Shown piece by piece: positions 1 to 10,458 of a stretch of DNA of 64,000 nt. Numbering within the stretch: the stretch's first letter is position 1; each line of letters starts with the position of its first letter. The position numbers were made by a program, and so were the translations under genes. Below the pieces are notes generated by a model. It was not told where the DNA came from. It worked only from the letters and a program-made list of their open reading frames with translations, and did not search any database. The DNA comes from Aeromicrobium wangtongii. Lineage in GTDB: Bacteria; Actinomycetota; Actinomycetes; Propionibacteriales; Nocardioidaceae. The stretch is from assembly GCF_024584515.1 (NCBI RefSeq), contig NZ_CP102173.1:992001-1056000 (forward strand), in the 5' to 3' direction.

Positions 1-1436
1 AGGTCGCGCGTCACCAGCTCGAGCACGAGCAGATCCTGCCGCAGGCCGGCTGGGTGGAGCACGACCCGCACGAGATCTGGGAGGCCACCCAGGACGTCGT
101 CGAGGGCGCGCTCGGCCGCGCCGGCATCACGGCCGACGACCTGGTGGCGATCGGCATCACCAACCAGCGCGAGACCACCGTCGTGTGGGACCGGCGCACC
201 GGTCAGCCCTACTACAACGCGATCGTCTGGCAGGACACCCGCACGGACACCGTCATCTCCGCACTGGACAAGACCGATGCGGGCGCACTGATCCACGACC
301 GCTCCGGCCTGCCCCCGGCGACCTACTTCGCGGGCAGCAAGATCCAGTGGATCCTGGCCAACGTCGAGGACGCCCGCGCCGATGCGGAGGCGGGCCACGC
401 GATCTTCGGCACGATCGACACCTGGCTCATCTGGTGGCTCACGGGTGGCCCCGACGGCGGCCTGCACCTGACCGACGTCACGAACGCCAGCCGCACGATG
501 CTGATGGACATCGAGACGCTGCAGTGGGACGACGAGCTGCTGGCCCTGTTCGACGTGCCGCGCTCGATGCTGCCCGAGATCCGGTCGTCCTCGGAGGTCT
601 ACGGCACGACGAGCGCGGACGGCCCGTTCGGCGGCGAGGTCACGATCGCCGGGGACCTGGGCGATCAGCACGCGGCGCTGGTGGGCCAGGTGTGCTTCCA
701 GCCCGGCGAGCTCAAGAACACCTACGGCACCGGCAACTTCCTGGTGCTCAACACCGGCACCGACATCGTCCGGTCCAGCAACGGCCTGCTGACGACCGTG
801 GCCTACCAGCTCGGCGACGCACCGCCGGTCTACGCGCTGGAGGGCTCGATCGCCGTCACGGGCTCGGCCATCCAGTGGTTGCGTGACCAGCTGGGCCTCA
901 TCAAGGCCGCGGCCGAGACCGAGGGCCTGGCGGCGAGCGTGGACGACAACGGCGGCGTCTACTTCGTCCCGGCGTTCTCCGGCCTGTTCGCACCGTACTG
1001 GCGCTCGGACGCGCGCGGGGTCATCGTCGGCCTGTCGCGCTACAACAGCGTCGCGCACATCGCACGGGCCGCGCTGGAGGCGATCTGCTACCAGAGCCGT
1101 GACGTCGTCGACGCGATGATCGCCGATGCCGACCTCGACCTGGAGATCCTCCGGGTCGACGGGGGAGTGACGGCCAATGAGCTGTGCATGCAGATCCAGG
1201 CCGACATCCTGGGTGTCCCGGTCAGCCGTCCCGTGGTGGCCGAGACCACGGCGCTCGGCGCCGCCTACGCCGCGGGGCTCGCGGTGGGCTTCTGGTCGAG
1301 CACGGACGAGCTGGTCGCGAACTGGAACGAGTCGATGCGCTGGGAGCCGACGTCCACGCCCGAGCAGAGGGACACCGGCCACGCCGAGTGGAAGAAGGCC
1401 GTCGAGCGGACCCTGGGCTGGGTCGACGTCGGTTGA
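1..1436 (+). CDS. glpK: glycerol kinase, 5' end cut by the window
   Basis: Glycerol kinase converts glycerol and ATP to sn-glycerol 3-phosphate in the cytoplasm. The reading frame is open from base 3, so the true start lies upstream and about 478 residues are visible. Family hallmarks are the segment [13 protein letters not shown] near the visible N-terminus, [10 protein letters not shown], the glycine-rich NTYGTGNF, and the C-terminal nucleotide-binding stretch [11 protein letters not shown] followed by [12 protein letters not shown]. These are FGGY-family motifs in the expected order and match GlpK rather than xylulokinase. glpD follows after about 60 bases, which makes a glycerol-catabolism unit: kinase, then dehydrogenase. 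A GTG at 54 is in frame but internal to the conserved N-terminal domain and is not the start. Confidence 0.95.
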   Translation, partial: VARHQLEHEQILPQAGWVEHDPHEIWEATQDVVEGALGRAGITADDLVAIGITNQRETTVVWDRRTGQPYYNAIVWQDTRTDTVISALDKTDAGALIHDRSGLPPATYFAGSKIQWILANVEDARADAEAGHAIFGTIDTWLIWWLTGGPDGGLHLTDVTNASRTMLMDIETLQWDDELLALFDVPRSMLPEIRSSSEVYGTTSADGPFGGEVTIAGDLGDQHAALVGQVCFQPGELKNTYGTGNFLVLNTGTDIVRSSNGLLTTVAYQLGDAPPVYALEGSIAVTGSAIQWLRDQLGLIKAAAETEGLAASVDDNGGVYFVPAFSGLFAPYWRSDARGVIVGLSRYNSVAHIARAALEAICYQSRDVVDAMIADADLDLEILRVDGGVTANELCMQIQADILGVPVSRPVVAETTALGAAYAAGLAVGFWSSTDELVANWNESMRWEPTSTPEQRDTGHAEWKKAVERTLGWVDVG

Positions 1437-1498
1437 GGCTCGGCAATGTCACATCCCGGCCGTTCGCCGCGTCGGCCGCGTACTGATTGACTGAGCCC

Positions 1499-3244
1499 AT
1501 GCGTCCCGTCGCCCTCTCTCCCGAGAACCGTCGAGCTGCGCTCGACGCCATGGCGTCGACCCCGCTCGACGTCCTGGTCATCGGCGGCGGAGTCGTGGGC
1601 GGTGGCTCGGCCCTCGACGCGGTGACGCGGGGTCTCACGGTCGGGCTGGTCGAGGCGCGCGACTTCGCCTCCGGCACGTCCAGCCGCTCGAGCAAGCTGA
1701 TGCACGGCGGCCTGCGATACCTGGAGATGCTGGACTTCCGGCTGGTGGCCGAGGCGCTGAAGGAGCGTGGCCTGAGCCTGCAGAAGCTCGCCCCGCACCT
1801 GGTCCGCGAGGTCGGCTTCCTGTACCCGCTGACCCACCGCGGCTGGGAGCGGTTCTACGCCGGCTCCGGCGTCGCGCTGTACGACGCGATGAGCAAGGCC
1901 TCCGGCTACGGCCAGGGCGTGCCGCTGCACCGCCACCTCACGCGCCGGGGTGCGCGTCGGATGATGCCGGCTCTCAAGAAGGACGCCCTGGTGGGCGCGA
2001 TCCACTACTACGACGGGCAGGTCGACGACGCCCGGCACACGATGTTCCTGTCCCGCACCGCCGCGGCCTACGGTGCCCACGTCGCCAGCCGCACCCGTGT
2101 CATCGGCCTGCTGCGCGAGGGCGACCGCGTCGTCGGCGCCCGGGTCAAGGACCTGGAGTCGGGCACGGAGTTCGAAATCCGCGCCAAGCAGGTCGTCAAC
2201 GCCAGCGGTGTCTGGACCGACGAGACCCAGTCGTTCGCGGGGGAGCGCGGCCAGTTCCACGTCCGGGCCAGCAAGGGCGTGCACCTGGTGGTGCCGCGTG
2301 ATCGCATCCGGGGCGAGTCGGGGCTGATCCTGCGCACGGAGAAGTCCGTGCTGTTCGTCATCCCGTGGGGGCGGCACTGGATCATCGGGACGACGGACAC
2401 CGACTGGTCACTGTCCAAGGACCACCCGGCCGCGAGCCGCAGCGACATCGACTACCTGCTCGACCACGTCAACAGCGTGCTGACCGAGCAGCTGACGCAC
2501 GAGGACGTCGAGGGCGTCTACGCCGGTCTGCGGCCGTTGCTGGCCGGTGAGGACGAGGCGACCAGCAAGCTGTCGCGTGAGCACGCCGTCGGGACGAGCG
2601 TCAAGGGGCTCGTCGTCATCGCCGGCGGCAAGTACACGACCTACCGGGTCATGGCCAAGGACGCGATCGACGCCGCGGCGCACGGCCTGTCGACCCAGCT
2701 GGACCGGCACGCGCCGCCGTCGGTCACCGAGAACGTCCCGCTGCTGGGTGCGGACGGCTTCGAGGCCCTGTGGAACCAGCGGCACATGATCGCGCGGGAC
2801 AGCGGCCTGGGGGTCGGACGCATCGAGCACCTGCTGGGCCGGTACGGCTCCTTGATCGACGAGGTGCTCGACCTGATCGAGCAGCGACCCGACCTGGCCG
2901 CGCCGCTGACCGGCGCCGACGACTACCTGCGGGCCGAGATCGTCTACGCCGCGACGCACGAGGGTGCCCGGCACCTCGACGACGCGATCGCCCGCCGCAC
3001 CCGGATCTCGATCGAGACGTTCGACCGGGGAACCTCTTGCGCAGCGGAGGTCGCCGAGCTGATGGGCGGCGTGCTCGGGTGGTCGGGCGAGCAGCGTGCC
3101 AACGAGGTGGATCACTATCTCAAGCGGGTCGAGGCTGAGCGCGAGAGCCAGACCATGCCAGACGACGAGACGGCGGACGCCGCTCGCATGGGTGCAGAGG
3201 ACGTCGTCCCCGTGTCGACGCGCGCCGGAGAGGTTCAGGAATGA
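1499..3244 (+). CDS. glpD: aerobic glycerol-3-phosphate dehydrogenase
   Basis: This FAD enzyme oxidises glycerol 3-phosphate to dihydroxyacetone phosphate at the membrane and passes electrons to quinone. The Rossmann signature VIGGGVVGGG lies near residues 27-36, followed by SGTSSRSSKLMHGGLRYLE, typical of GlpD. The segment IIGTTDTDW and the C-terminal DAO_C region (about residues 410-540) complete the family layout. The length of 581 residues is normal. ATG 1499 was chosen; an in-frame TTG at 1487 would add four residues, and neither has a clear Shine-Dalgarno sequence. The gene follows glpK and its stop overlaps the ATG of the next gene (ATGA), so translation of that gene is probably coupled. 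Confidence 0.93.
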   Translation: MRPVALSPENRRAALDAMASTPLDVLVIGGGVVGGGSALDAVTRGLTVGLVEARDFASGTSSRSSKLMHGGLRYLEMLDFRLVAEALKERGLSLQKLAPHLVREVGFLYPLTHRGWERFYAGSGVALYDAMSKASGYGQGVPLHRHLTRRGARRMMPALKKDALVGAIHYYDGQVDDARHTMFLSRTAAAYGAHVASRTRVIGLLREGDRVVGARVKDLESGTEFEIRAKQVVNASGVWTDETQSFAGERGQFHVRASKGVHLVVPRDRIRGESGLILRTEKSVLFVIPWGRHWIIGTTDTDWSLSKDHPAASRSDIDYLLDHVNSVLTEQLTHEDVEGVYAGLRPLLAGEDEATSKLSREHAVGTSVKGLVVIAGGKYTTYRVMAKDAIDAAAHGLSTQLDRHAPPSVTENVPLLGADGFEALWNQRHMIARDSGLGVGRIEHLLGRYGSLIDEVLDLIEQRPDLAAPLTGADDYLRAEIVYAATHEGARHLDDAIARRTRISIETFDRGTSCAAEVAELMGGVLGWSGEQRANEVDHYLKRVEAERESQTMPDDETADAARMGAEDVVPVSTRAGEVQE

Positions 3245-4032
3245 CCGACAGGACCGACAACATCGACATCGAGGGGACCGACGCCGGCGAGGAGCTCGTC
3301 GCGGACTACGACGTCCGGTCGCCGGCGTCCCGCACCTTGCTGACCGTGGTGGGCACGATCCTGGCGGTCGCGGTCGTCGGAGGGCTCGTGCTGGGCGTCT
3401 CCCTGCTCAAGCGCGGCACCACGACGTCCACGACCGACATCGCGCTGGACGATCCGGCGCAGATCGTGATCGACGCCGGCTCGGCCGATGTGCGCCTCGT
3501 GCAGGGCAGCCCGGGCATCGTGCGGGTGCGCGCCGACGTCACCAGCGGCCTGCGCAAGACCGATTTCCAGGTCGGCCGGCGCGGCGACGTGATCAAGCTC
3601 GTCGCCGGCTGCCAGGAATGGCTCAACCCCGGCTGCGGGGTCGAGGCGACCCTCGAGCTGCCCAAGGGCTTTCCCGTCGTGGTCCGCACCACGACCGGTG
3701 ACGTCGCCGTGCGGGACATCGCGGCGGGCGTGCTGAAGGTCCAGAGCGCCGACGGCGACTTCACCGGCTTGGGGCTCAAGCTCGACGAGCTGGACGTGAC
3801 GACCACCTCGGGCGACATCTCCGCGGCGTTCGCGAAGCAGCCGTACGGCGTCAAGATGACGTCCCGCAGCGGCGACGTCTCGGCGACGATGATCGATGGC
3901 AAGCGGACGTATGCGGTCACCACGGAGTCGCGCTCGGGCGATGTGTCCTCGGGCCTGGAGTCGGACGACAAGGGCGAGGGATTCGTGCGGGCGCGGACGG
4001 GCAGCGGCGACATCTCGCTGGCGATGAGCTAG
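3241..4032 (+). CDS. membrane-anchored DUF4097 beta-repeat protein
   Basis: This 263-residue protein has an acidic N-terminus, one hydrophobic segment at about residues 33-56, and then an exported beta-rich domain. Repeats of the type TTTGDVAV, TTSGDISAA, SRSGDVSAT, SRSGDVSSG and GSGDISLAMS form a beta-solenoid of the DUF4097 (putative adhesin, LiaX-like) family. Proteins with this fold are often linked to cell-envelope stress sensing, but the role here is unknown. It overlaps the glpD stop codon by four bases (ATGA), so it is probably co-translated with glpD. That neighbour suggests an envelope or lipid link but does not prove one. No enzyme motif is visible. Confidence 0.8.
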   Translation: MTDRTDNIDIEGTDAGEELVADYDVRSPASRTLLTVVGTILAVAVVGGLVLGVSLLKRGTTTSTTDIALDDPAQIVIDAGSADVRLVQGSPGIVRVRADVTSGLRKTDFQVGRRGDVIKLVAGCQEWLNPGCGVEATLELPKGFPVVVRTTTGDVAVRDIAAGVLKVQSADGDFTGLGLKLDELDVTTTSGDISAAFAKQPYGVKMTSRSGDVSATMIDGKRTYAVTTESRSGDVSSGLESDDKGEGFVRARTGSGDISLAMS

Positions 4033-4051
4033 TAGACCGACGCTGCGTAAT

Positions 4052-4087
4052 CTTGATCCATTCAAGTAAATCGGCTAGGGTGGGGGC
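4052..4087 (+). promoter_or_regulatory. furA promoter with candidate FurA operator
   Basis: A -35 hexamer TTGATC (4053-4058), a 17-base spacer and a -10 hexamer TAGGGT (4076-4081) lie six bases before the GTG at 4088, so the furA mRNA is probably leaderless. The -35 sits inside a perfect inverted repeat CTTGA-N5-TCAAG (4052-4066). An AT-rich FurA-binding site just upstream of furA is known in mycobacteria; that this repeat is the site here is inference. Confidence 0.7.
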
Positions 4088-6816
<2,729 letters not shown>

Positions 6817-6832
6817 TCCTCAGGCCACATCA

Positions 6833-6880
6833 GACAGGCCCGGCCCCCGAACGAGAGTTCGGGGGCCGGGCCTGTCTTTC
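6833..6880 (+). terminator. strong intrinsic terminator after katG
   Basis: A perfect 20-bp GC-rich stem (6833-6852 with 6857-6876) and a GAGA tetraloop are followed by TTTC, 16 bases after the katG stop. This ends the furA-katG transcript and may also stop leftward transcription. The 315-base stretch between katG and orn holds this hairpin, a second hairpin and tRNA-His, and no protein gene. Confidence 0.85.
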
Positions 6881-6925
6881 ATCAGCACGCTGTCGTTCTC
6901 CGAACGCAGGGGAGCGGACAGAGCA

Positions 6926-6956
6926 ATGGCCCGGAACCGAATCGGTTCCGGGCCAT
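6926..6956 (-). terminator. hairpin downstream of tRNA-His
   Basis: A perfect inverted repeat with 15-bp arms (ATGGCCCGGAACCGA and its complement) and a one-base centre lies six bases past the 3' end of tRNA-His on the minus strand. No long U-run follows, as is common in this phylum. Termination of the tRNA transcript is the simplest role. Confidence 0.6.
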
Positions 6957-6961
6957 CCTTG

Positions 6962-7038
6962 TGGGGTGAGTGACGGGACTTGAACCCGCGACCACCGGCA
7001 CCACAAGCCGGTGCTCTACCAGCTGAGCTACACCCACC
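6962..7038 (-). tRNA. tRNA-His (anticodon GTG)
   Basis: The minus strand folds into a complete cloverleaf. The acceptor stem GUGGGUG pairs with CACUCAC, with one G-U pair. The D arm is UAGCUCAGCUGGUAGAGC, and the anticodon stem CCGGC/GCCGG encloses loop UUGUGGU, giving anticodon GUG. The T arm contains GUUCAAGUC. An extra G at -1 (7038) faces C73, the histidine identity pair, and CCA is encoded (6962-6964). Confidence 0.96.
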
Positions 7039-7131
7039 ACGCGTGCCGGGCATGCGCCCGACACGGCGAGAAAGAGTCTAACGCAGGCCTCGGGGTGGTC
7101 ACGACCGGGTCACCCCCGAGCCCGGTGGCCG

Positions 7132-7743
7132 TCAGGACTGGCCGGTGACCGAGCCCGCGACCTCGGCGGCGATCGCCTTGGCGGTGTCGGAGTCGATGCC
7201 CGGCTCGGGGGTGAAGACCGCCCGCCGGTAGTAGCGCAGCTCCTCGATGGATTCCTGGATGTCGACCAGTGCGCGGTGCCGGCCGCCCTTGGCGGGCGCG
7301 GCGAAGTATGCGCGTGGGAACCACTGGCGCGACAGCTCCTTGATCGAGGACACGTCGATGACGCGGTAGTGCAGCCAGCCCTCGAGCTCGGTCATGTCCC
7401 GGGCCAGGAACGTGCGGTCCGTGCCGATCGTGTTGCCGGCCATCGGCGCCTTGCGCGGCTCCTTGACGAACTCGCGCACGTAGGTCAGCACCTGCTCCTC
7501 GGCCTCACGCAGGCTCAGCCCGTTCTCTAGCTCGGTGATGAGGCCCGACGTCGTGTGCATCTGCGTCACGAAGTCGTTCATCTGGTCGAGCGCGGCCTGC
7601 GGCGGCTTGATCACCAGGTCGACGCCATCGCCCAGCACGTTGAGGTCGTAGTCGGTGACGAGCGCCGCCACCTCGACCAGGGCATCGGTCTCGAGGGAGA
7701 GTCCGGTCATCTCGCAGTCGATCCACACCAGCTTGTCATTCAC
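7132..7743 (-). CDS. orn: oligoribonuclease
   Basis: Orn is a DEDDh 3'-5' exoribonuclease that finishes RNA decay by cleaving di- to pentanucleotides, including the pGpG product of c-di-GMP turnover. Exo motifs are all present: ExoI WIDCEMTGL near the N-terminus, ExoII GNTIGTDRTFL mid-protein, and ExoIII HRALVDI with the catalytic His. The length of 203 residues matches the family. GTG 7743 was chosen because VNDKLVWIDCEMTG fits the usual N-terminus and a -10 TAGTGT lies seven bases upstream. GTG 7752 would add three residues. The open frame continues upstream to 8070, but that extension is antisense to the next gene and shows no conservation. Confidence 0.94.
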   Translation of the reverse strand: MNDKLVWIDCEMTGLSLETDALVEVAALVTDYDLNVLGDGVDLVIKPPQAALDQMNDFVTQMHTTSGLITELENGLSLREAEEQVLTYVREFVKEPRKAPMAGNTIGTDRTFLARDMTELEGWLHYRVIDVSSIKELSRQWFPRAYFAAPAKGGRHRALVDIQESIEELRYYRRAVFTPEPGIDSDTAKAIAAEVAGSVTGQS

Positions 7744-7756
7744 CCATCGCACACTA
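7744..7756 (-). promoter_or_regulatory. -10 element of a leaderless orn transcript
   Basis: On the minus strand TAGTGT (7756-7751) is followed by seven bases and then GTG 7743. No Shine-Dalgarno sequence precedes the start. No convincing -35 was seen. Confidence 0.5.
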
Positions 7757-7861
7757 GTCCAGCGCCGGGACGCCGCGATCCGGCCGGTACGCTGAACTGG
7801 AACCTTTGCGGACTGAGCCGCGTTGGTCCACATGGTGACCGCCCCGAGCCAGGAGACGTCA

Positions 7862-8650
7862 GTGAGCAACGAACGCCAGCAGCGAGCAGCCCGCGCCGAG
7901 CAGATGCGCAAGGAACGCGAGAAGGCCGATCGCAAGCAGCGCAACCTGATCACCGTCGCGATCGTGGTCGTCGTGATCGCGCTCATCGCCGTCGGCGCCT
8001 GGGGCATCAAGGCCGCGAGCGACGACAACAAGGTCGAGACCAAGCTCACCGTGCCCAAGGACGTCACCAAGGACTACGGCATCGTCTACAACCAGGAGGC
8101 GGCCACCGGCACGGCGCCTGCGGCCGATGCGCCGAAGCCGGTGAAGGTCGTGCTGTACGAGGACTTCCTGTGCCCCGGCTGCGGTGCCCTGGAGGAGACG
8201 GCCGGCCCGTTCCTGGCCGGCGCGGTCGCGAGCGGCGAGATCGAGCTGGAGTACCGCCCCTTCTCGTTCCTGCTGCGTCAGAGCACCAACGAGTACTCGC
8301 AGCGTGCCTGGAACGCCGCCGTGTGCGTCTACAACGAGGCCGGCGCCAAGGCGTTCGAGGAGTACCACGACATCCTGTTCGCCAACCAGCCCCAGGAGGG
8401 CGGACCCGGACCCGATGACGCCGAGCTGATCGACTTCGCGAAGCAGGCCGGCGTCACCGGCATCGACAGCTGCATCAAGAAGCGGACCTTCGCCCGCTGG
8501 ATCGACGATGCGCGCGAGAAGGGCCAGAAGGACGGCGTCTCCGGCACCCCGACGATCCGCGTCGACGGCAAGGACGTCAGCGGCGCGGACAACACCATCG
8601 CCACGGTCGCCGACATCCAGAAGGCCATCGACGCGGCCAAGAAGAAGTAG
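7862..8650 (+). CDS. membrane-anchored DsbA-family thiol oxidoreductase
   Basis: This 262-residue protein has a lysine/arginine-rich cytoplasmic N-terminus (about residues 1-33), one membrane anchor (about 34-55, rich in V, I and A) and an extracellular DsbA-like thioredoxin domain (Thioredoxin_4). The redox motif is CPGC at C104-C107 in YEDFLCPGCGALEE. A cis-proline loop GTPTIRVDG lies near the C-terminus. Such proteins introduce or reshuffle disulfides in exported proteins. GTG 7862 was chosen because AGGAGA (7851-7856) precedes it by five bases; upstream in-frame TTG 7823 and ATG 7832 lack a ribosome binding site. The partner VKOR or DsbB is not in the window. The next 100 bases (8651-8752), between convergent genes, show no feature. 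Confidence 0.85.
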   Translation: MSNERQQRAARAEQMRKEREKADRKQRNLITVAIVVVVIALIAVGAWGIKAASDDNKVETKLTVPKDVTKDYGIVYNQEAATGTAPAADAPKPVKVVLYEDFLCPGCGALEETAGPFLAGAVASGEIELEYRPFSFLLRQSTNEYSQRAWNAAVCVYNEAGAKAFEEYHDILFANQPQEGGPGPDDAELIDFAKQAGVTGIDSCIKKRTFARWIDDAREKGQKDGVSGTPTIRVDGKDVSGADNTIATVADIQKAIDAAKKK

Positions 8651-8752
8651 GGCCAGCGCCCGAGCAGGCAGCCCCGCGACGTCCAGGACCAGCACGGTCC
8701 GGCGTCGACGGCGGCTGCTGTGTGTCTGGGCCGGTTTCCCCAGCGCAGCGGT

Positions 8753-9370
8753 TCAGAGGCCGTGCAGGAGGGTCGCCGCGATCGCGACCATCACGACGGC
8801 GATCAGCGCGTCGAGGACGCGCCACGCCACGGGACGCGCGAAGACCGGCCGCAGCAGGCGCGCCCCGTACCCGAGCGCGGTGAACCACACGATGCTGCCG
8901 GTCATCGCGCCGGCTCCGAACCACCACCGGTCGTCGCCGTGGGTGGCGGCGACCGACCCGAGCAGCACCAGGGTGTCCAGGTACACGTGCGGGTTGAGCC
9001 AGGTCAGCGCCATCGCCGTGGTCACCACGGGCCACAACGACGTCCCCGAGCGAGCCTCCTCGGCCGCCATCGCGGAGGGGCGCAGCGCCCGACGGGCCGC
9101 CAGGGCGGCGTAGACCAGCAGGAACACCGCGCCGCCGATGCGCATGACGTCCACGAGCCACGGTGCCGCGTCCAGGAGGGAACCCAGTCCGCCGACACCG
9201 GCGGCGATCAGGATCACGTCCGACACCGAGCACACCGCGACGACCGGGAGCACGTGCTCGCGCAGCAGGCCCTGACGCAGGAGGAAGGCGTTCTGGGCGC
9301 CGATCGCGATGATCAGCGACAGGCCGAAGCCGAGTCCGGAGGCGAGCGCAAGGGCGGCGGTGTGGGTCAC
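8753..9370 (-). CDS. lysE: LysE/ArgO-family basic amino acid exporter
   Basis: This 205-residue integral membrane protein of the LysE family exports lysine and/or arginine when they build up. The N-terminal GFGLSLIIAIGAQNAFLLRQGL is the family signature, and TWLNPHVYLDT lies in the middle. About six hydrophobic segments cover most of the chain. It is divergent from a LysG/ArgP-type activator, the classical lysE-lysG arrangement of Corynebacterium and mycobacteria. The GTG start at 9370 has -10 TAGATT six bases upstream on the minus strand (9382-9377), so the mRNA is probably leaderless. Confidence 0.9.
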   Translation of the reverse strand: MTHTAALALASGLGFGLSLIIAIGAQNAFLLRQGLLREHVLPVVAVCSVSDVILIAAGVGGLGSLLDAAPWLVDVMRIGGAVFLLVYAALAARRALRPSAMAAEEARSGTSLWPVVTTAMALTWLNPHVYLDTLVLLGSVAATHGDDRWWFGAGAMTGSIVWFTALGYGARLLRPVFARPVAWRVLDALIAVVMVAIAATLLHGL

Positions 9371-9441
9371 GCGGCAAATCTAGGGCTCGCACGCGATGAA
9401 AACCAGCGAATGTTCGTTGATCTGCATTAGCGTTGCTTCAC
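9371..9441. promoter_or_regulatory. divergent lysE/argP control region
   Basis: These 71 bases separate the two starts. Leftward, TAGATT (9382-9377) lies six bases before the lysE GTG. Rightward, TAGCGT (about 9428-9433) lies eight bases before the argP ATG. The AT-rich middle (about 9395-9425) is where the LysR-type activator would be expected to bind. No clean long palindrome was seen. Confidence 0.45.
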
Positions 9442-10302
9442 ATGGATCTGGGTCAGCTGAGCGCGCTCGCCGCGGTGGTCGATGAGGGCTCGTTCGAGGC
9501 GGCGGCAGCCGCGTTGCACGTCACTCCTTCCGCCGTGAGCCAGCGCATCAAGGCCCTCGAGCAGTCGGCCGGTCAGGTGCTCGTCCGGCGCACGAAGCCG
9601 ACCACGGTGACTGCGCCCGGGCAGGTGTACCTGCGGCTGGCGCGCCAGGTCGACGGACTCATCCGCGAGGCGACCACCGCGACGACGGCCGCAGAGCCCG
9701 GACCGGTCACGGTGCCGATCGCGGTGAATGCGGACTCGATGGCGACCTGGGTGCTGCCGGCCCTGGCGACCCTGCCGGCGGGCATCTGCTTCGACCTGCA
9801 CCGCGACGACCAGTCCCGCACCGCCGACCTGCTGCGCGCGGGCACCGTGATGGGGGCGATCACCTCGGTCGTCGAGCCGGTGCAGGGCTGCCGGTCGACC
9901 CGCCTGGGGGTGACCCGCTACCGGCCGATGGCCACCCCGGCCTTCGTGGAGCGGTGGTTCGCCGGGGGAGTCACGGTCGACGCGCTGGCCCGGGCGCCCA
10001 TGGTCGTGTTCGACCGCACCGACGACCTGCAGGATCGCTACCTGAGGCGGCGGTCCCGGCGTCGGCTCCACCCGCCGCGCCACCATGTCCCTGCGTCGGC
10101 GGACTTCGCCGAGGCGGTCGCCCTCGGCCTGGGCTGGGCGGTCCTGCCGCGCGAGCAGTCGTCCGGGCGGGACCTGGTCGAGATCGACCCGGGCCAGCAC
10201 GTCGACGTCGTCCTGCACTGGCAGCAGTGGACCCTGCAGACGCCAGCGCTGGAGGCGGTCGCCGCCGCGATCCGCGAGGCCGCGGCGGACCACCTGCTCT
10301 GA
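9442..10302 (+). CDS. argP: LysR-type activator of the exporter (LysG/ArgP)
   Basis: This is a 286-residue LysR-type regulator. The N-terminal winged helix LSALAAVVDEGSFEAAAAALHVTPSAVSQRIKALEQ closely resembles LysG/ArgP, and the C-terminal half is a periplasmic-binding-protein-like effector domain. By family precedent it senses lysine, arginine or histidine and activates the divergent exporter. ATG 9442 gives the standard MDLGQL start; TTG 9433 would add three residues without support. Convergent tRNA-Arg follows 14 bases after the stop codon. Confidence 0.9.
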   Translation: MDLGQLSALAAVVDEGSFEAAAAALHVTPSAVSQRIKALEQSAGQVLVRRTKPTTVTAPGQVYLRLARQVDGLIREATTATTAAEPGPVTVPIAVNADSMATWVLPALATLPAGICFDLHRDDQSRTADLLRAGTVMGAITSVVEPVQGCRSTRLGVTRYRPMATPAFVERWFAGGVTVDALARAPMVVFDRTDDLQDRYLRRRSRRRLHPPRHHVPASADFAEAVALGLGWAVLPREQSSGRDLVEIDPGQHVDVVLHWQQWTLQTPALEAVAAAIREAAADHLL

Positions 10303-10316
10303 CAACCCCACGAGAG

Positions 10317-10390
10317 TGCGCCCGGCAGGATTCGAACCTGCGACCTAGAGATTAGAAGGCTCTTGCTCTATCCAGCTGAGCTACGGGCGC
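10317..10390 (-). tRNA. tRNA-Arg (anticodon TCT)
   Basis: A cloverleaf on the minus strand has acceptor GCGCCCG paired perfectly with CGGGCGC, D arm UAGCUCAGCUGGAUAGAGC, anticodon loop CUUCUAA (UCU, reads AGA/AGG) and T arm GGUUCGAAUCC. CCA is not encoded. The innermost anticodon-stem pair is a C-U mismatch (AGAGC against UCUCU), so only four pairs close the anticodon stem. Confidence 0.93.
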
Positions 10391-10423
10391 GCAGGTCCAA
10401 CACTATCGGCGTGCGCGATCGGG

Positions 10424-10458
10424 TCGACGCAGCGCCGTGATCCCCTACGATGATGCGG
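10424..10458 (+). promoter_or_regulatory. promoter of a leaderless protease gene
   Basis: TCGACG (10424-10429), a 16-base spacer and TACGAT (10446-10451) are followed by seven bases and then GTG 10459. The pattern fits a housekeeping sigma promoter whose transcript starts on the GTG. Confidence 0.55.

Noticed and set aside
8651-8752. Possible small gene between the DsbA-like and lysE genes
   Set aside because: No frame with a start, ribosome site and plausible product, and no clear hairpin.
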